Notes under the pieces: generated by a model
The model's database searches: none
The model's input: only the letters and a program-made list of their open reading frames with translations
What the model was told of the DNA's origin: nothing
Program-made: the position numbers and the translations under genes
In this document: positions 1 to 8,526 of the stretch, one piece after another
Layout of the letters: each line of letters opens with the position of its first letter
Numbering within the stretch: position 1 is the first letter of the stretch
DNA from: DATBRG01 sp036560445
GTDB lineage: Bacteria > Pseudomonadota > Gammaproteobacteria > Burkholderiales > Methylophilaceae
NCBI GenBank assembly: GCA_036560445.1
Contig: DATBRG010000005.1
Location: 37,004-101,003, forward strand
Reading direction: 5' to 3'
DNA length: 64,000 bases

Positions 1-361
1 CATGTTGAGAATAAATCGCCTCGGATTCTGGCTCCAGAAAGGCGCGTGCGGCTAACTCAAGAATATCATTTGAGCCATTACCAAACACCAGCTGTGTTGA
101 TTGTAGGCCAAACTTTCGGCTAACTGCATCACGTAACGCGAAACTATTGCCATCTGGATAGCGAGCGATATCAGTCAGTGCAGTTTGTATGGCCTGCTCT
201 GCTTTCGGGCTTATTCCTAATGGATTCTCATTGGAGGCGAGTTTGACGATTTGTTCTGGCTGTAAGCCCATTTCACGCGCCAATTCCGCAATCGGCTTAC
301 CGGGCTGGTATGGCGCGATTGAGCGGATGTAGGACGGTGCAAGGTCGCACGGTCTAGTCAC
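1..361 (-). CDS. hisC: Histidinol-phosphate aminotransferase, N-terminal part (runs off the window)
   Basis: PLP-dependent aminotransferase of histidine synthesis that converts imidazole acetol phosphate and glutamate to histidinol phosphate. Many HisC-type enzymes also act on aromatic keto acids, which fits the pheA neighbourhood. Translation of the minus strand from a GTG at 359-361 gives about 120 residues with the family N-terminus: [17 protein letters not shown], then [16 protein letters not shown] and [11 protein letters not shown]. An AGAGG Shine-Dalgarno sits about 8 nt before the GTG. The catalytic lysine region lies beyond the window edge. A terminator-like hairpin at 410-425 separates it from the preceding cyclase gene, so it may have its own promoter. 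The identity is secure; the GTG start is the best available because no ATG occurs upstream. Confidence 0.93.
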   Translation of the reverse strand, partial: MTRPCDLAPSYIRSIAPYQPGKPIAELAREMGLQPEQIVKLASNENPLGISPKAEQAIQTALTDIARYPDGNSFALRDAVSRKFGLQSTQLVFGNGSNDILELAARAFLEPESEAIYSQH

Positions 362-400
362 GATAAAACCTCTGTAATATTTGAATTAGGTAAATTGTAG

Positions 401-425
401 AAATAAAAATGCGGCTAATGCCGCA
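401..425 (-). terminator. Intrinsic terminator after the diguanylate cyclase gene
   Basis: On the minus strand TGCGGC-ATTA-GCCGCA forms a 6-bp GC-rich stem with a 4-nt loop. It is followed directly by TTTTTATTTC, a U-rich tract. It lies between the stop of the cyclase gene (483) and the hisC start (361). Confidence 0.75.
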
Positions 426-482
426 ATATTGCTCTAATTGATTTTACCACCAACTATAATGCCATCGAGCCATAAGTCGCGA

Positions 483-1628
483 TTAACTGGCCTTGTTGTT
501 TTGTTTTGCTATATACATTGCCTGATCTGCACGGCGGATGACATCGACAGCGGTCGCATCTCTATATGGCAATAAACAGATGCCTATGCTGACCGATATC
601 TTGGTGATAAACGGCAAATCTTGCAGGCCAAATGGAGTATTAAGCTGCTCTGCCAATTTGTTAGCCAGACTCTTGGCATCCTCTTCTGACTTGATATCCC
701 GCGCAAGCAGGAAAAACTCATCCCCTCCCAGCCGACTTAGAGTGTCTGTTTCCCGTGTAATACGTTTTAGCCTGACAGCGACTTCCTGCAACACCAAATC
801 CCCAACCGCATGCCCGTATGTATCGTTGATGGGCTTGAAATTATCCAGATCAAGGAAGAATCCCGCACATAGCTGATCATTACGCTCTGAATAATTGATT
901 GCCTGCTCAATACGATCTATCAGCAGCTCGCGATTAGGCAAGCCGGTTAAACGATCATGCAGGGCCCGCTCCTGCTGAAGATGTCGTTCTCTATCCAGTT
1001 CTTGTTCGCGCAGAAATAAGGCTCTGCTTTGGGTTTCGCTAGTATGGCTGGCAAAAGCGCCTACGATATTGGCTGAGACGATAAAAAAATCGAAACAAGC
1101 CATAGCCAGTAAAGGCAGTTGTCGCAGCCATAAAAACATGCAGTTGAAGAGAAGGAGCAGAGATAAGCTAACCCATGTTGCGTGAATAAAACGAAGGCCT
1201 GAAAAACAATGGCACCAGAAAATAATCAGGATCAATCCAGCATAAAAATAGCTGATAGAAATATCCGGCAATAGCCACATTTTTCCCAATAGCCCTAGCC
1301 CACCGAGAAAGCCCGTGGATGCTAGGGTGAACTGGTTAATCCGTGCGAAACGCTTATGAAAAGTTAAAGCAAATACGGCGAGCGCAGTAATAATCACTAA
1401 GGCCAGAATGAACCAAACTGGCCCCATCGCTTCAGCCGGGATGAGGAGCGAATCAATGACACCGTAAAGGCCATACATCATCGCCCCAACAAGTAAGGCA
1501 ATTCTGGCTTGACGGCTAAGATTGGGTAATGCGTAACGAAGATATAGGAACTCAAGGCGCTTATTCTTGAAACTGAGCGCCCAAGGGTCTAGGGATGCTG
1601 ATTGCAGTAATTGATGGCTGATAGTCAT
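483..1628 (-). CDS. Membrane-bound diguanylate cyclase (GGDEF)
   Basis: Predicted to make cyclic di-GMP from two GTP at the inner membrane. Residues about 42-192 hold five or six hydrophobic segments that do not resemble a named sensor domain to me. A charged linker at about 205-225 (probable coiled coil) leads to a GGDEF domain starting near DRLTGLPNRELL (225-236). The active-site GGDEF is at 301-305. An RETD tetrapeptide at 292-295, exactly five residues upstream, matches the RxxD inhibitory I-site, so product feedback is expected. There is no EAL domain. It sits 60 bp downstream of pheA on the same strand and is followed by a terminator, so it may be the last gene of that transcript. A signalling gene among aromatic amino-acid genes is unusual. 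The membrane sensor ligand is unknown. Confidence 0.9.
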   Translation of the reverse strand: MTISHQLLQSASLDPWALSFKNKRLEFLYLRYALPNLSRQARIALLVGAMMYGLYGVIDSLLIPAEAMGPVWFILALVIITALAVFALTFHKRFARINQFTLASTGFLGGLGLLGKMWLLPDISISYFYAGLILIIFWCHCFSGLRFIHATWVSLSLLLLFNCMFLWLRQLPLLAMACFDFFIVSANIVGAFASHTSETQSRALFLREQELDRERHLQQERALHDRLTGLPNRELLIDRIEQAINYSERNDQLCAGFFLDLDNFKPINDTYGHAVGDLVLQEVAVRLKRITRETDTLSRLGGDEFFLLARDIKSEEDAKSLANKLAEQLNTPFGLQDLPFITKISVSIGICLLPYRDATAVDVIRRADQAMYIAKQNNKAS

Positions 1629-1687
1629 AAAACTATAAGTACATCGTTAACCCCGTTATTAGTATGAGTACTATACTACCCCGTCTA

Positions 1688-2755
1688 TCATATCACTGCG
1701 ACAGGATAGGAACCGAGCACCTTAAGCAGCGAGGCGCGCTGCCGTAATTCCGATAACGCGTTAGCAACCTCAGTATCCTGATGATGGCCTTCTATATCTA
1801 CAAAAAAGACATATTCCCACATACCTATTCTTGATGGCCTGGATTCAAACTTCGTCATACTCACGCGATGCTGAGCTAGCGGCTCCAACAGTGCGACAAC
1901 TGCCCCTGGCTGGTTTTTGGCAGCCAGCACCAGTGATGTCTTGTCTTTACCAGATGGGCCAACATCGTGGGTCGCCAGAACTAAAAAGCGCGTAGTATTT
2001 TTAGGATCATCTTCAATATTTTCAGCAACAATATTCAAGCCAAACAGTTCTCCCGCACGCCTACTGGCAATTGCAGCCGCCCCACCATCTGCCATGGCAA
2101 GTTTGGCAGCTTCCGCATTACTAACTACAGCCTGCAACTCAACTCCGGGCAGATTCTGGTTCAACCATTCATGACATTGCGAGAGTGATTGGGCATGCGA
2201 ATAGACTTTGCGTATGCTCGATAACTCAGTCGTTTTACTCAACAGGTTATGATGCACGGCCAGCTCTATCTCTCCACAGATATTGAGGCTGGTCGCCATC
2301 AGTAAATCCAGTGTGCGCCCTACTGCACCTTCAGTTGAGTTTTCTACCGGTACGACACCGTAGTCAACCTTTGCGGATTCCACCATACGAAACACTTCGT
2401 CGATGGAACTGCATTGCACAGGGGCTGATAAACCACCAAATTGCTTGTTGGCAGCTTCTTCGCTAAAAGTACCCAGCGGGCCCAGAAATGCGACTGAAAG
2501 TTCCTTTTCCAAAGCACGGCAGTTCGACATCACGCTACGAAAAATTGCCGTTACCGCATCACCAGACAAAGGGCCAGCATTATGCTCCAACAGCCTGCGT
2601 AATACCTGCGCTTCTCGCTCAGGACGATATATGGGGCCGCCATTCTTGAGGTTGCCAATTTCACGTGCCAATTTAGCGCGCTCATTCACAAGCGTCAGCA
2701 GCTGCCCGTCTATAGCATCAATTTGGTCACGACATTGTTTGAGTTTATCGCTCAT
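1688..2755 (-). CDS. pheA: Bifunctional chorismate mutase / prephenate dehydratase (P-protein)
   Basis: Converts chorismate to prephenate and then to phenylpyruvate for phenylalanine synthesis in the cytoplasm. About 355 residues. Residues 1-85 are an AroQ-type chorismate mutase helix bundle (CRDQIDAIDGQLLTLVNERA). The prephenate dehydratase domain begins at VAFLGPLGTFSEEAA and contains the TTRF motif in DPKNTTRFLVL. The C-terminal ACT domain carries FESRPS, the phenylalanine-binding region, so allosteric inhibition by Phe is expected. A longer frame begins at a TTG at 2767 inside serA. I prefer the ATG at 2755, 8 bp after the serA stop, because MSDKL matches the usual P-protein start. Order serC-serA-pheA on one strand suggests co-transcription. 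Confidence 0.95.
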   Translation of the reverse strand: MSDKLKQCRDQIDAIDGQLLTLVNERAKLAREIGNLKNGGPIYRPEREAQVLRRLLEHNAGPLSGDAVTAIFRSVMSNCRALEKELSVAFLGPLGTFSEEAANKQFGGLSAPVQCSSIDEVFRMVESAKVDYGVVPVENSTEGAVGRTLDLLMATSLNICGEIELAVHHNLLSKTTELSSIRKVYSHAQSLSQCHEWLNQNLPGVELQAVVSNAEAAKLAMADGGAAAIASRRAGELFGLNIVAENIEDDPKNTTRFLVLATHDVGPSGKDKTSLVLAAKNQPGAVVALLEPLAQHRVSMTKFESRPSRIGMWEYVFFVDIEGHHQDTEVANALSELRQRASLLKVLGSYPVAVI

Positions 2756-2763
2756 TATTACTT

Positions 2764-3945
2764 TCAATCATTTAATGGCAAGGCGCGTACATTAAGCACA
2801 CCTTCCAGTTTACGCAAATCTGCGATGACTTTGGTCGGTACTGCCGAGTCTAGATCAACCAAGGTATAAGCCATTTCACCACGTGACTTGTTCGTCATAT
2901 TATGAATATTCAGCCCAGCCTGCGCCATCGCAGTGGATATCTGCCCCAACATATTGGGAACATTGGCATTGGCAATTGCCAACCGATGTGAGGATTCACG
3001 ATTCATCTGCACATTGGGAAAGTTTACTGCATTGAGAATATTGCCATTTTCCAGGTAATCTCGCAGTTGATCCGCCACCATTACCGCACAATTATCCTCC
3101 GCCTCCTGCGTTGAAGCCCCCAGATGGGGCAAGGCAACCACCGAAGGATGATCTTTTAATGCGCTGGTAGGAAAATCACAAATATAGCTGCGCAGCTTTT
3201 TGGCATCCAGAGCAGTCTTGATGGCATGCTCGTCAACGATACCTTCACGAGCGAAATTAAGGAGTACAGCACTATGCTTCATAACGGCAATACGCTCGGT
3301 ATTGATCAGGTGCTTGGTAGCGGGAATCAAAGGTACATGCAGGGTGATAAAATCACTATGCCTAAGCAAATCTTCCACACTATGCGCACGCTTGACCTGT
3401 GAGGACAAGCGCCAGGCTGAGTCCACCGATATTTCCGGGTCGTAGCCCAGCACATGCATGCCAAGCTTGAGGGCCGTATCCGCCACCATTCCGCCAATGG
3501 CACCCAGGCCGATGATACCTAAAGTACGGCCAGGCAGTTCGATCCCGGCGAAATGTTTTTTTTCGTCCTCAACCACCTTAGCTATAGTAACGTCATCGCC
3601 TTGTATGGTTTCCACAAATTTCAATGCTGGGCCCAAGTTACGAGCCGCCATCAGCATGCCCGTAAGTACCAGTTCTTTAACTGCATTGGCATTGGCACCA
3701 GGACTATTGAATACTGGTATGCCACGCTGAGTAAGCGTGGCTACCGGAATGTTATTAGTACCCGCACCCGCCCGGGCCACCGCTTGTACACTCGTGGGAA
3801 TCTCCATTGAATGCATGTCCTGTGAACGAACCAAGACTGCATCTGGTGTAGATATCTCACTGCTAACTTCATATTGTTCTGTCGGTAAACGTTTTAGCCC
3901 ATGTGCAGAAATCTTGTTAAGCATCAGTATCTTGTACTTGCCCAT
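2764..3945 (-). CDS. serA: D-3-phosphoglycerate dehydrogenase (ACT-containing)
   Basis: First step of serine synthesis, oxidising 3-phosphoglycerate with NAD. In the 395-residue frame beginning at 3951, the Rossmann motif GLGAIG is at 148-153, the substrate arginine is R235 in NFAREGIVDE, and the catalytic histidine is H276 in ALPHLGAS. A C-terminal ACT domain starts near residue 325 (NMLGQISTAMAQAGLNIHNM) and may bind serine. The acidic partner of the catalytic histidine is expected near 264, but the local sequence CDFPTSALKDHP has Ala there, so it is not obvious. The second ATG (3945) has AAGGGG at better spacing than the first. The neighbouring serC encodes the next pathway step. Its position between serC and pheA differs from the common serC-pheA order. 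Confidence 0.92.
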   Translation of the reverse strand: MGKYKILMLNKISAHGLKRLPTEQYEVSSEISTPDAVLVRSQDMHSMEIPTSVQAVARAGAGTNNIPVATLTQRGIPVFNSPGANANAVKELVLTGMLMAARNLGPALKFVETIQGDDVTIAKVVEDEKKHFAGIELPGRTLGIIGLGAIGGMVADTALKLGMHVLGYDPEISVDSAWRLSSQVKRAHSVEDLLRHSDFITLHVPLIPATKHLINTERIAVMKHSAVLLNFAREGIVDEHAIKTALDAKKLRSYICDFPTSALKDHPSVVALPHLGASTQEAEDNCAVMVADQLRDYLENGNILNAVNFPNVQMNRESSHRLAIANANVPNMLGQISTAMAQAGLNIHNMTNKSRGEMAYTLVDLDSAVPTKVIADLRKLEGVLNVRALPLND

Positions 3946-3965
3946 CCTCATCCCCTTTATGCACT

Positions 3966-3982
3966 TTCTGTCACCGACAGAA
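3966..3982. repeat. Small hairpin between serC and serA
   Basis: TTCTGTC-ACC-GACAGAA is a perfect 7-bp inverted repeat with a 3-nt loop in the 45-bp gap between serC and serA. No U-tract follows in the gene direction, so it may be an RNA processing or stability element rather than a terminator. Confidence 0.4.
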
Positions 3983-3996
3983 CTGTTTGTTGTTTT

Positions 3997-5079
3997 CTAG
4001 CTGTGGTTTTTTTCGAACGCTTTCATAAAATCGACGAGTACCTGTACACCCTCAACAGGCATGGCGTTATAGATGGAAGCCCGCATACCGCCTACTGAGC
4101 GATGGCCCTTCAATTGCAACAGGCCACGATTCTTGGCTTCTTTAAGAAACTCCTCATCCAGCGCTTCGTCCTTGAGTGTAAAGGGGATGTTCATGCGTGA
4201 ACGGTTTTCGCGCGCGGTTGGGCAACGGTAAAAATCTGTACTGTCCAGATAGTCATACAGCAGGCCAGACTTGATGATATTTGTTTTTTCCATGGCGGCC
4301 AGGCCACCTTTGGCCTTGAGCAGCTTGAAAACCAAACCGGCCACGTAGATGGCATATGTCGGCGGAGTGTTATACATGGAGTCATTTTCGGCATGTATTT
4401 TATAGTCATACATATTGGGCGTACTAGGCAGGACTTCACCAATGAGGTCATCACGCACAATGACTATGGTCAGCCCGGCTGGCCCGATATTCTTTTGTGC
4501 GCCGGCATAAATAAGCGCGTACTTGGACACATCAATTGGACGCGAAAGAATATGCGACGACATATCAGCCACCAGCGGCACCTTGCCGCTATCTGGCGTC
4601 CAGAAAATCTCTACGCCGCCTATAGTCTCATTTGAGGTGTAATGAAGATAAGCAGCTTCTGGATTGGTTTTCCACTCCGACTGTGCTGGCGCGTAGCTGA
4701 AGTTCTTGTCTGCTGAGCTTGCGACCACATTCACTTCACAGTATTTTTTCGCCTCGGCAATAGCCTTTTTCGACCATTCGCCAGTATTGAGATAGTCTGC
4801 ACCTTTCTTGCCGCGCAGCAGATTCATCGGGATCATGCCAAACTGTGCAGATGCCCCACCTTGCAGAAACAGCACTTTGTAATTGGCAGGGATATTCATA
4901 AGCTCGCGCAAATCAGCTTCTGCTTCCGCTGCAATCTGCATGAATTCCTTGCCGCGATGCGACATCTCCATGACTGACATACCTGAGCCATGCCAATCAA
5001 CCAGTTCAGCCTGCGCCTGGACTAATACCTCTTTAGGCAACACAGCAGGACCAGCGGAGAAATTGTAAATCTGCGTCAT
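3997..5079 (-). CDS. serC: Phosphoserine aminotransferase
   Basis: PLP enzyme that turns 3-phosphohydroxypyruvate and glutamate into phosphoserine, and also serves the pyridoxal phosphate pathway. 360 residues, the normal length. It starts [15 protein letters not shown], the family signature. Residues 65-95 contain [18 protein letters not shown] of the cofactor site. The PLP lysine is K196 in [12 protein letters not shown]. The C-terminal [16 protein letters not shown] matches the family end. It lies 31 bp downstream of gyrA and upstream of serA on the same strand. The gyrA-serC-pheA-hisC order is widespread in beta- and gammaproteobacteria. Confidence 0.97.
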   Translation of the reverse strand: MTQIYNFSAGPAVLPKEVLVQAQAELVDWHGSGMSVMEMSHRGKEFMQIAAEAEADLRELMNIPANYKVLFLQGGASAQFGMIPMNLLRGKKGADYLNTGEWSKKAIAEAKKYCEVNVVASSADKNFSYAPAQSEWKTNPEAAYLHYTSNETIGGVEIFWTPDSGKVPLVADMSSHILSRPIDVSKYALIYAGAQKNIGPAGLTIVIVRDDLIGEVLPSTPNMYDYKIHAENDSMYNTPPTYAIYVAGLVFKLLKAKGGLAAMEKTNIIKSGLLYDYLDSTDFYRCPTARENRSRMNIPFTLKDEALDEEFLKEAKNRGLLQLKGHRSVGGMRASIYNAMPVEGVQVLVDFMKAFEKNHS

Positions 5080-5110
5080 GTGCTATCCCCTCATCAAATA
5101 ATGAATCGTA

Positions 5111-7657
5111 TTATTCTTCAACATCATCCGTTTCTACAACCTTTTCCAAACCTGAAAGTTTCTCACCCTCACCCAGATTAATCAGGGTCACACCTTGCGT
5201 TGCACGCCCCAGCTCACGTATCTCCTTAACACGTGTACGGATCAGCACGCCGCCAGTGGTGATCAGCATAATCTCATCTTCATCATTGACGAGACGGGCG
5301 ACTACCACAGTGCCATTACGCTCACTGATTGCGATAGCTTTTACGCCCTGTGTTGCCCGGCCGGAATGTCGGAAATCAGAAAGCACGGTGCGTTTGCCAT
5401 AGCCGTTCTCAGTAGCGACCAGCACAGTTTGCTTGTCATTTTCGGCAATCAGCAAGGAAATCACCTGCTGTTTGGCTTGCAGTTTCATGCCACGTACACC
5501 GCGCGTATTGCGGCCCATGGCGCGGACATCTTCTTCGTCGAACCATACTGCCTTGCCACCGTTGGAAACCAGCACGATATCGTTCGAGCCGTTAGTAATT
5601 TCGGCACCAATCAAGTAATCGTTGTCATCAAGGTTGATAGCGATAATGCCGGACTTACGCGGGTTGGAGAATTCCACCAGTGCAGTCTTTTTGACGGTTC
5701 CCATGGCTGTGGCCATGAAAATAAAGTGGTTTTCGTCAAACTCTTTTACCGGCAAGATGGCGTTAATCTTCTCACCTTCTTCCAGCGGGAATAGGTTAAC
5801 GATAGGCTTGCCACGGCTGATGCGGCTACCCTGTGGTACTTCATAGACCTTCAGCCAGTAAACACGGCCACGACTTGAGAAACACAGGATGTAATCGTGC
5901 GTATTGGCAACGAACATCTTATCGATAAAATCGTCTTCCTTAGTGGCAGTTGCCTGCTTACCACGCCCACCACGACGCTGTGCCCGGTACTCATCTAGTG
6001 GCTGGGATTTAATATAGCCGGTATGCGACAGTGTCACGACCACATCCTGCGGCGTAATCAGGTCTTCCAACGACAGATCCTGGGCGTTATGCACAATCTC
6101 ACTGCGACGCTTGTCGCCGAATTGCTGGCGGATGGCCGACAGTTCATCAACGATCATCTGCGTAACACGCTCAGACTTGGCCAGAATATCGAGTAAATCA
6201 GCAATCTGATCCATGACTTCTTTGTATTCGTTGACGATCTTGTCCTGCTCAAGGCCAGTCAGGCGTTGCAAGCGCATCTGCAGAATTTCCTGCGCTTGCA
6301 CTTCAGATAAACGGTAACCTTGAGGTGTCAGACCGAAATCGACAGAGAGGCCATCTGGCCTGGAGGCCTCCATCGCAGCGCGCTTGAGCATCTCTTCCAC
6401 AACTGGCGATTTCCAGCTACGGGCCATCAAATCTACTTTGGCCTCTGGCGGTGTTGGCGCTGCCTTGATGATGGCAATCATCTCATCAACGTTAGCCAAC
6501 GCAACCGCCAAGCCTTCCAGCACATGGCCACGCTCGCGTGCTTTGCGTAGCTCGAACACCGTGCGGCGTGTAATCACCTCGCGCCTGTGTCGTAGGAATG
6601 CTTCCAGCATCTGCTTCAGGTTGAGCAGCCGCGGCTGACCATCCAGCAGCGCCACCATATTCATCCCAAAGGTATCTTGCAGCTGGGTCTGTTTATATAG
6701 GTTGTTGAGGATGACCTCTGGTACTTCGCCGCGCTTAAGCTCAATGACGACACGCATGCCAGATTTATCTGACTCATCGCGCAGGTCAGAGATACCCTCG
6801 ATTTTCTTGTCGTTGACCAGTTCGGCGATTTTCTCGACAAATGTCTTTTTGTTTACCTGGTAAGGTAACTCATCAACAATCAGCGCCTGGCGGCCACCTT
6901 TCTCCAAATCTTCCACGTGGGTACGTCCACGCATGACCACGCGGCCGCGGCCTGTGCGATAACCTTCCTTGACACCTATGGTGCCGTAGATAATGCCGGC
7001 CGTTGGGAAATCAGGAGCTGGAACTAGCTCGATAAGCTCGTCGATCGTGGTTTCCGGATTCCTCAGCAAGGTAAAACAGGCATCCAGAATCTCATTGAGA
7101 TTATGTGGGGGGATATTGGTTGCCATACCAACAGCGATACCAGAGCTGCCATTAATAAGTAGATTGGGAATACGTGCTGGCATGATGAGTGGTTCATGCT
7201 CAGAACCATCATAATTGGGACCAAAATCGACGGTTTCCTTATCAATATCAGCGAGCAATTCATGCGCAATTCTGGCCATACGGATTTCGGTGTATCGCAT
7301 GGCAGCTGCGTTATCACCGTCCACCGAACCAAAGTTACCCTGGCCATCTACCAACATGTAGCGCAAGGAGAAATTCTGTGCCATACGCACAATGGTGTCA
7401 TATACAGCAGTGTCCCCATGCGGGTGATATTTACCGATAACGTCACCCACGATACGCGCAGATTTTTTATAGGGTCGATTCCAGTCATTGCTTAGTTCGT
7501 GCATAGCGTAAAGTACGCGCCTGTGTACTGGTTTTAAGCCATCACGAACATCTGGTAGCGCCCGCCCGACGATCACGCTCATGGCGTAATCGAGATAGGA
7601 GCGGCGCATCTCATCTTCGAGGCTGATAGGGAGTGTTTCTTTTGCGAACTGGTCCAT
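5111..7657 (-). CDS. gyrA: DNA gyrase subunit A
   Basis: Breakage-reunion subunit of the A2B2 type II topoisomerase that introduces negative supercoils. 848 residues. The catalytic tyrosine is Y122 in [10 protein letters not shown]. The quinolone-resistance region has [10 protein letters not shown], with Thr at position 83 and Asp at 87 in E. coli numbering; Thr83 is also found in wild-type gyrases such as that of Pseudomonas, so it is not evidence of resistance. The GyrA box QRRGGRG near residue 560 marks the start of the C-terminal DNA-wrapping beta-pinwheel. The protein ends in an acidic tail (TDDVEE). A 9-bp inverted repeat lies 54-80 bp upstream (7711-7737) and overlaps the likely promoter. 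gyrA heads the run with serC, serA and pheA. Confidence 0.98.
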   Translation of the reverse strand: MDQFAKETLPISLEDEMRRSYLDYAMSVIVGRALPDVRDGLKPVHRRVLYAMHELSNDWNRPYKKSARIVGDVIGKYHPHGDTAVYDTIVRMAQNFSLRYMLVDGQGNFGSVDGDNAAAMRYTEIRMARIAHELLADIDKETVDFGPNYDGSEHEPLIMPARIPNLLINGSSGIAVGMATNIPPHNLNEILDACFTLLRNPETTIDELIELVPAPDFPTAGIIYGTIGVKEGYRTGRGRVVMRGRTHVEDLEKGGRQALIVDELPYQVNKKTFVEKIAELVNDKKIEGISDLRDESDKSGMRVVIELKRGEVPEVILNNLYKQTQLQDTFGMNMVALLDGQPRLLNLKQMLEAFLRHRREVITRRTVFELRKARERGHVLEGLAVALANVDEMIAIIKAAPTPPEAKVDLMARSWKSPVVEEMLKRAAMEASRPDGLSVDFGLTPQGYRLSEVQAQEILQMRLQRLTGLEQDKIVNEYKEVMDQIADLLDILAKSERVTQMIVDELSAIRQQFGDKRRSEIVHNAQDLSLEDLITPQDVVVTLSHTGYIKSQPLDEYRAQRRGGRGKQATATKEDDFIDKMFVANTHDYILCFSSRGRVYWLKVYEVPQGSRISRGKPIVNLFPLEEGEKINAILPVKEFDENHFIFMATAMGTVKKTALVEFSNPRKSGIIAINLDDNDYLIGAEITNGSNDIVLVSNGGKAVWFDEEDVRAMGRNTRGVRGMKLQAKQQVISLLIAENDKQTVLVATENGYGKRTVLSDFRHSGRATQGVKAIAISERNGTVVVARLVNDEDEIMLITTGGVLIRTRVKEIRELGRATQGVTLINLGEGEKLSGLEKVVETDDVEE

Positions 7658-7710
7658 GTGTGCGCTTATCTTTTATTAGGCTAAAAAGTGGGCTTAAAGG
7701 TCGGGATTTT

Positions 7711-7737
7711 AGCATGATACGGTGGTCATATCATGCT
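7711..7737. promoter_or_regulatory. 9-bp inverted repeat over the presumed gyrA promoter
   Basis: AGCATGATA at 7711-7719 and TATCATGCT at 7729-7737 are perfect inverted repeats separated by 9 nt. On the minus strand TAAAAT, a possible -10 box, follows immediately, so the repeat would cover the -35 to -10 spacer. That geometry suits a dimeric repressor operator. No protein is identified. Confidence 0.4.
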
Positions 7738-7820
7738 CAAGTTTCAGACCGACTCCAGCCCCTGCCACCCCAGATTTTTCTCGCCTTCTAGAGTGGCTAG
7801 CCCAACACAATCCGGCTTCT

Positions 7821-7835
7821 CGACAATCGTTATCA
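7821..7835. promoter_or_regulatory. Fur-box-like palindrome upstream of rubrerythrin
   Basis: CGACAAT-C-GTTATCA matches 11 of 14 defined positions of the 7-1-7 Fur consensus TGATAAT-n-ATTATCA. It lies about 170 bp before the rubrerythrin start. Iron or redox control would fit a diiron protein, but the match is by eye and could be chance in AT-rich DNA. Confidence 0.3.
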
Positions 7836-8004
7836 ATTAGATGCCAGCCATAGTTAAAACTAATCAACTCGATTGAAAGCAGTGATTAGACAAAGGCTTT
7901 GCAAACGACTAATTTAATCATGCTGTCGTGTTCGACAGGCATATTGCTATTGTCTTTCAGCTGCCTGTCTGACAATTGTTTACACAAATTTTTAGGAGGT
8001 CATT

Positions 8005-8424
8005 ATGCAACTCAAAGGATCCAAAACCGAAGTTTGCCTGAAGGAAGCCTTCGCTGGCGAATCCCAGGCGAACCGTCGTTACCTGTACTTCGCAAACAAA
8101 GCCGATATCGAAGGCCAAAATGATGTTGCCGCATTGTTCCGCTCAACTGCAGAAGGTGAAACTGGCCATGCTCATGGCCACCTTGAGTTCCTCGAGCAAT
8201 CGGGCGACCCGGCAACTGGGCTGCCTATTGGCCCAACTCGTCACAACCTTGAAGCAGCCGTTGCTGGTGAAACCCATGAGTACACCGACATGTACCCAGG
8301 CATGGCCAAAACTGCTCGCGAAGAAGGTTTTGACGAAGTCGCTGATTGGTTTGAAACCTTGGCAAAAGCAGAGCGTTCACACGCTAACCGCTACGCCAAG
8401 GCATTAGCTGAGTTAGTAGACTAA
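8005..8424 (+). CDS. Rubrerythrin-family diiron protein without a rubredoxin domain
   Basis: Four-helix-bundle ferritin-like protein of 139 residues, expected to bind a diiron centre and to reduce peroxide or handle iron in the cytoplasm. Ligand candidates are E19 (FAGES), E52-xx-H55, E89 and E92 (AGETHEY), and E123-xx-H126 (AERSHANRY). The C-terminal rubredoxin domain of classic rubrerythrins is absent, so it needs an external electron donor. A very strong AGGAGGT Shine-Dalgarno 4 nt before the ATG suggests high expression. It is the first gene of a three-gene plus-strand set with the Fe-S protein and the DUF3501 protein. The following gap contains an unusual pair of alternative hairpins (8430-8501). 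Family identity is firm; the substrate is unknown. Confidence 0.93.
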   Translation: MQLKGSKTEVCLKEAFAGESQANRRYLYFANKADIEGQNDVAALFRSTAEGETGHAHGHLEFLEQSGDPATGLPIGPTRHNLEAAVAGETHEYTDMYPGMAKTAREEGFDEVADWFETLAKAERSHANRYAKALAELVD

Positions 8425-8429
8425 GTACG

Positions 8430-8501
8430 CATCATCCCTTTCTATAAAGGGGATGATGTAAAGGAATGCTAAGACTTCTTTAACGTTTCTTTACATCATC
8501 C
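8430..8501 (+). promoter_or_regulatory. Two mutually exclusive intercistronic hairpins
   Basis: Segment A (8430-8441) pairs with B (8447-8458) in a 12-bp stem with one G-U pair and a 5-nt loop. The longer segment 8451-8463, overlapping B, instead pairs perfectly over 13 bp with C (8489-8501), and the stem can extend inward with G-U pairs to 8468/8484. A and C share CATCATCC, so B can pair with only one of them at a time. No U-tract follows either hairpin, so simple termination is unlikely. Candidate roles are transcript processing, differential stability or a conformational switch. Confidence 0.6.
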
Positions 8502-8526
8502 ATAAAAACAAAATATCGAGGTCAAA

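Larger units (their letters stand above)
7658..8004. other. 347-bp divergent intergenic region between gyrA and rubrerythrin
   Basis: No gene is seen here. The region must hold the gyrA promoter (minus) and the rubrerythrin promoter (plus). Visible elements are an inverted repeat near gyrA (7711-7737), a Fur-box-like palindrome (7821-7835), a CTAATCA/TGATTAG inverted repeat (7860-7889), an 8-bp inverted repeat in the rubrerythrin leader (7934-7969), and a strong Shine-Dalgarno AGGAGGT at 7994-8000. Confidence 0.7.

Noticed and set aside
2756..2767. TTG start of pheA at 2767
   Set aside because: It lies in the serA stop region. The ATG at 2755 fits the family N-terminus and spacing better.
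5195..5794. 199-codon open frame opposite gyrA
   Set aside because: Fully antisense to a clear GyrA C-terminal domain. No Shine-Dalgarno or recognisable family; explained by codon bias of gyrA.
6900..7657. Quinolone-resistance change in GyrA
   Set aside because: Thr at 83 is wild type in several bacteria and Asp87 is intact. The sequence alone shows no resistance.
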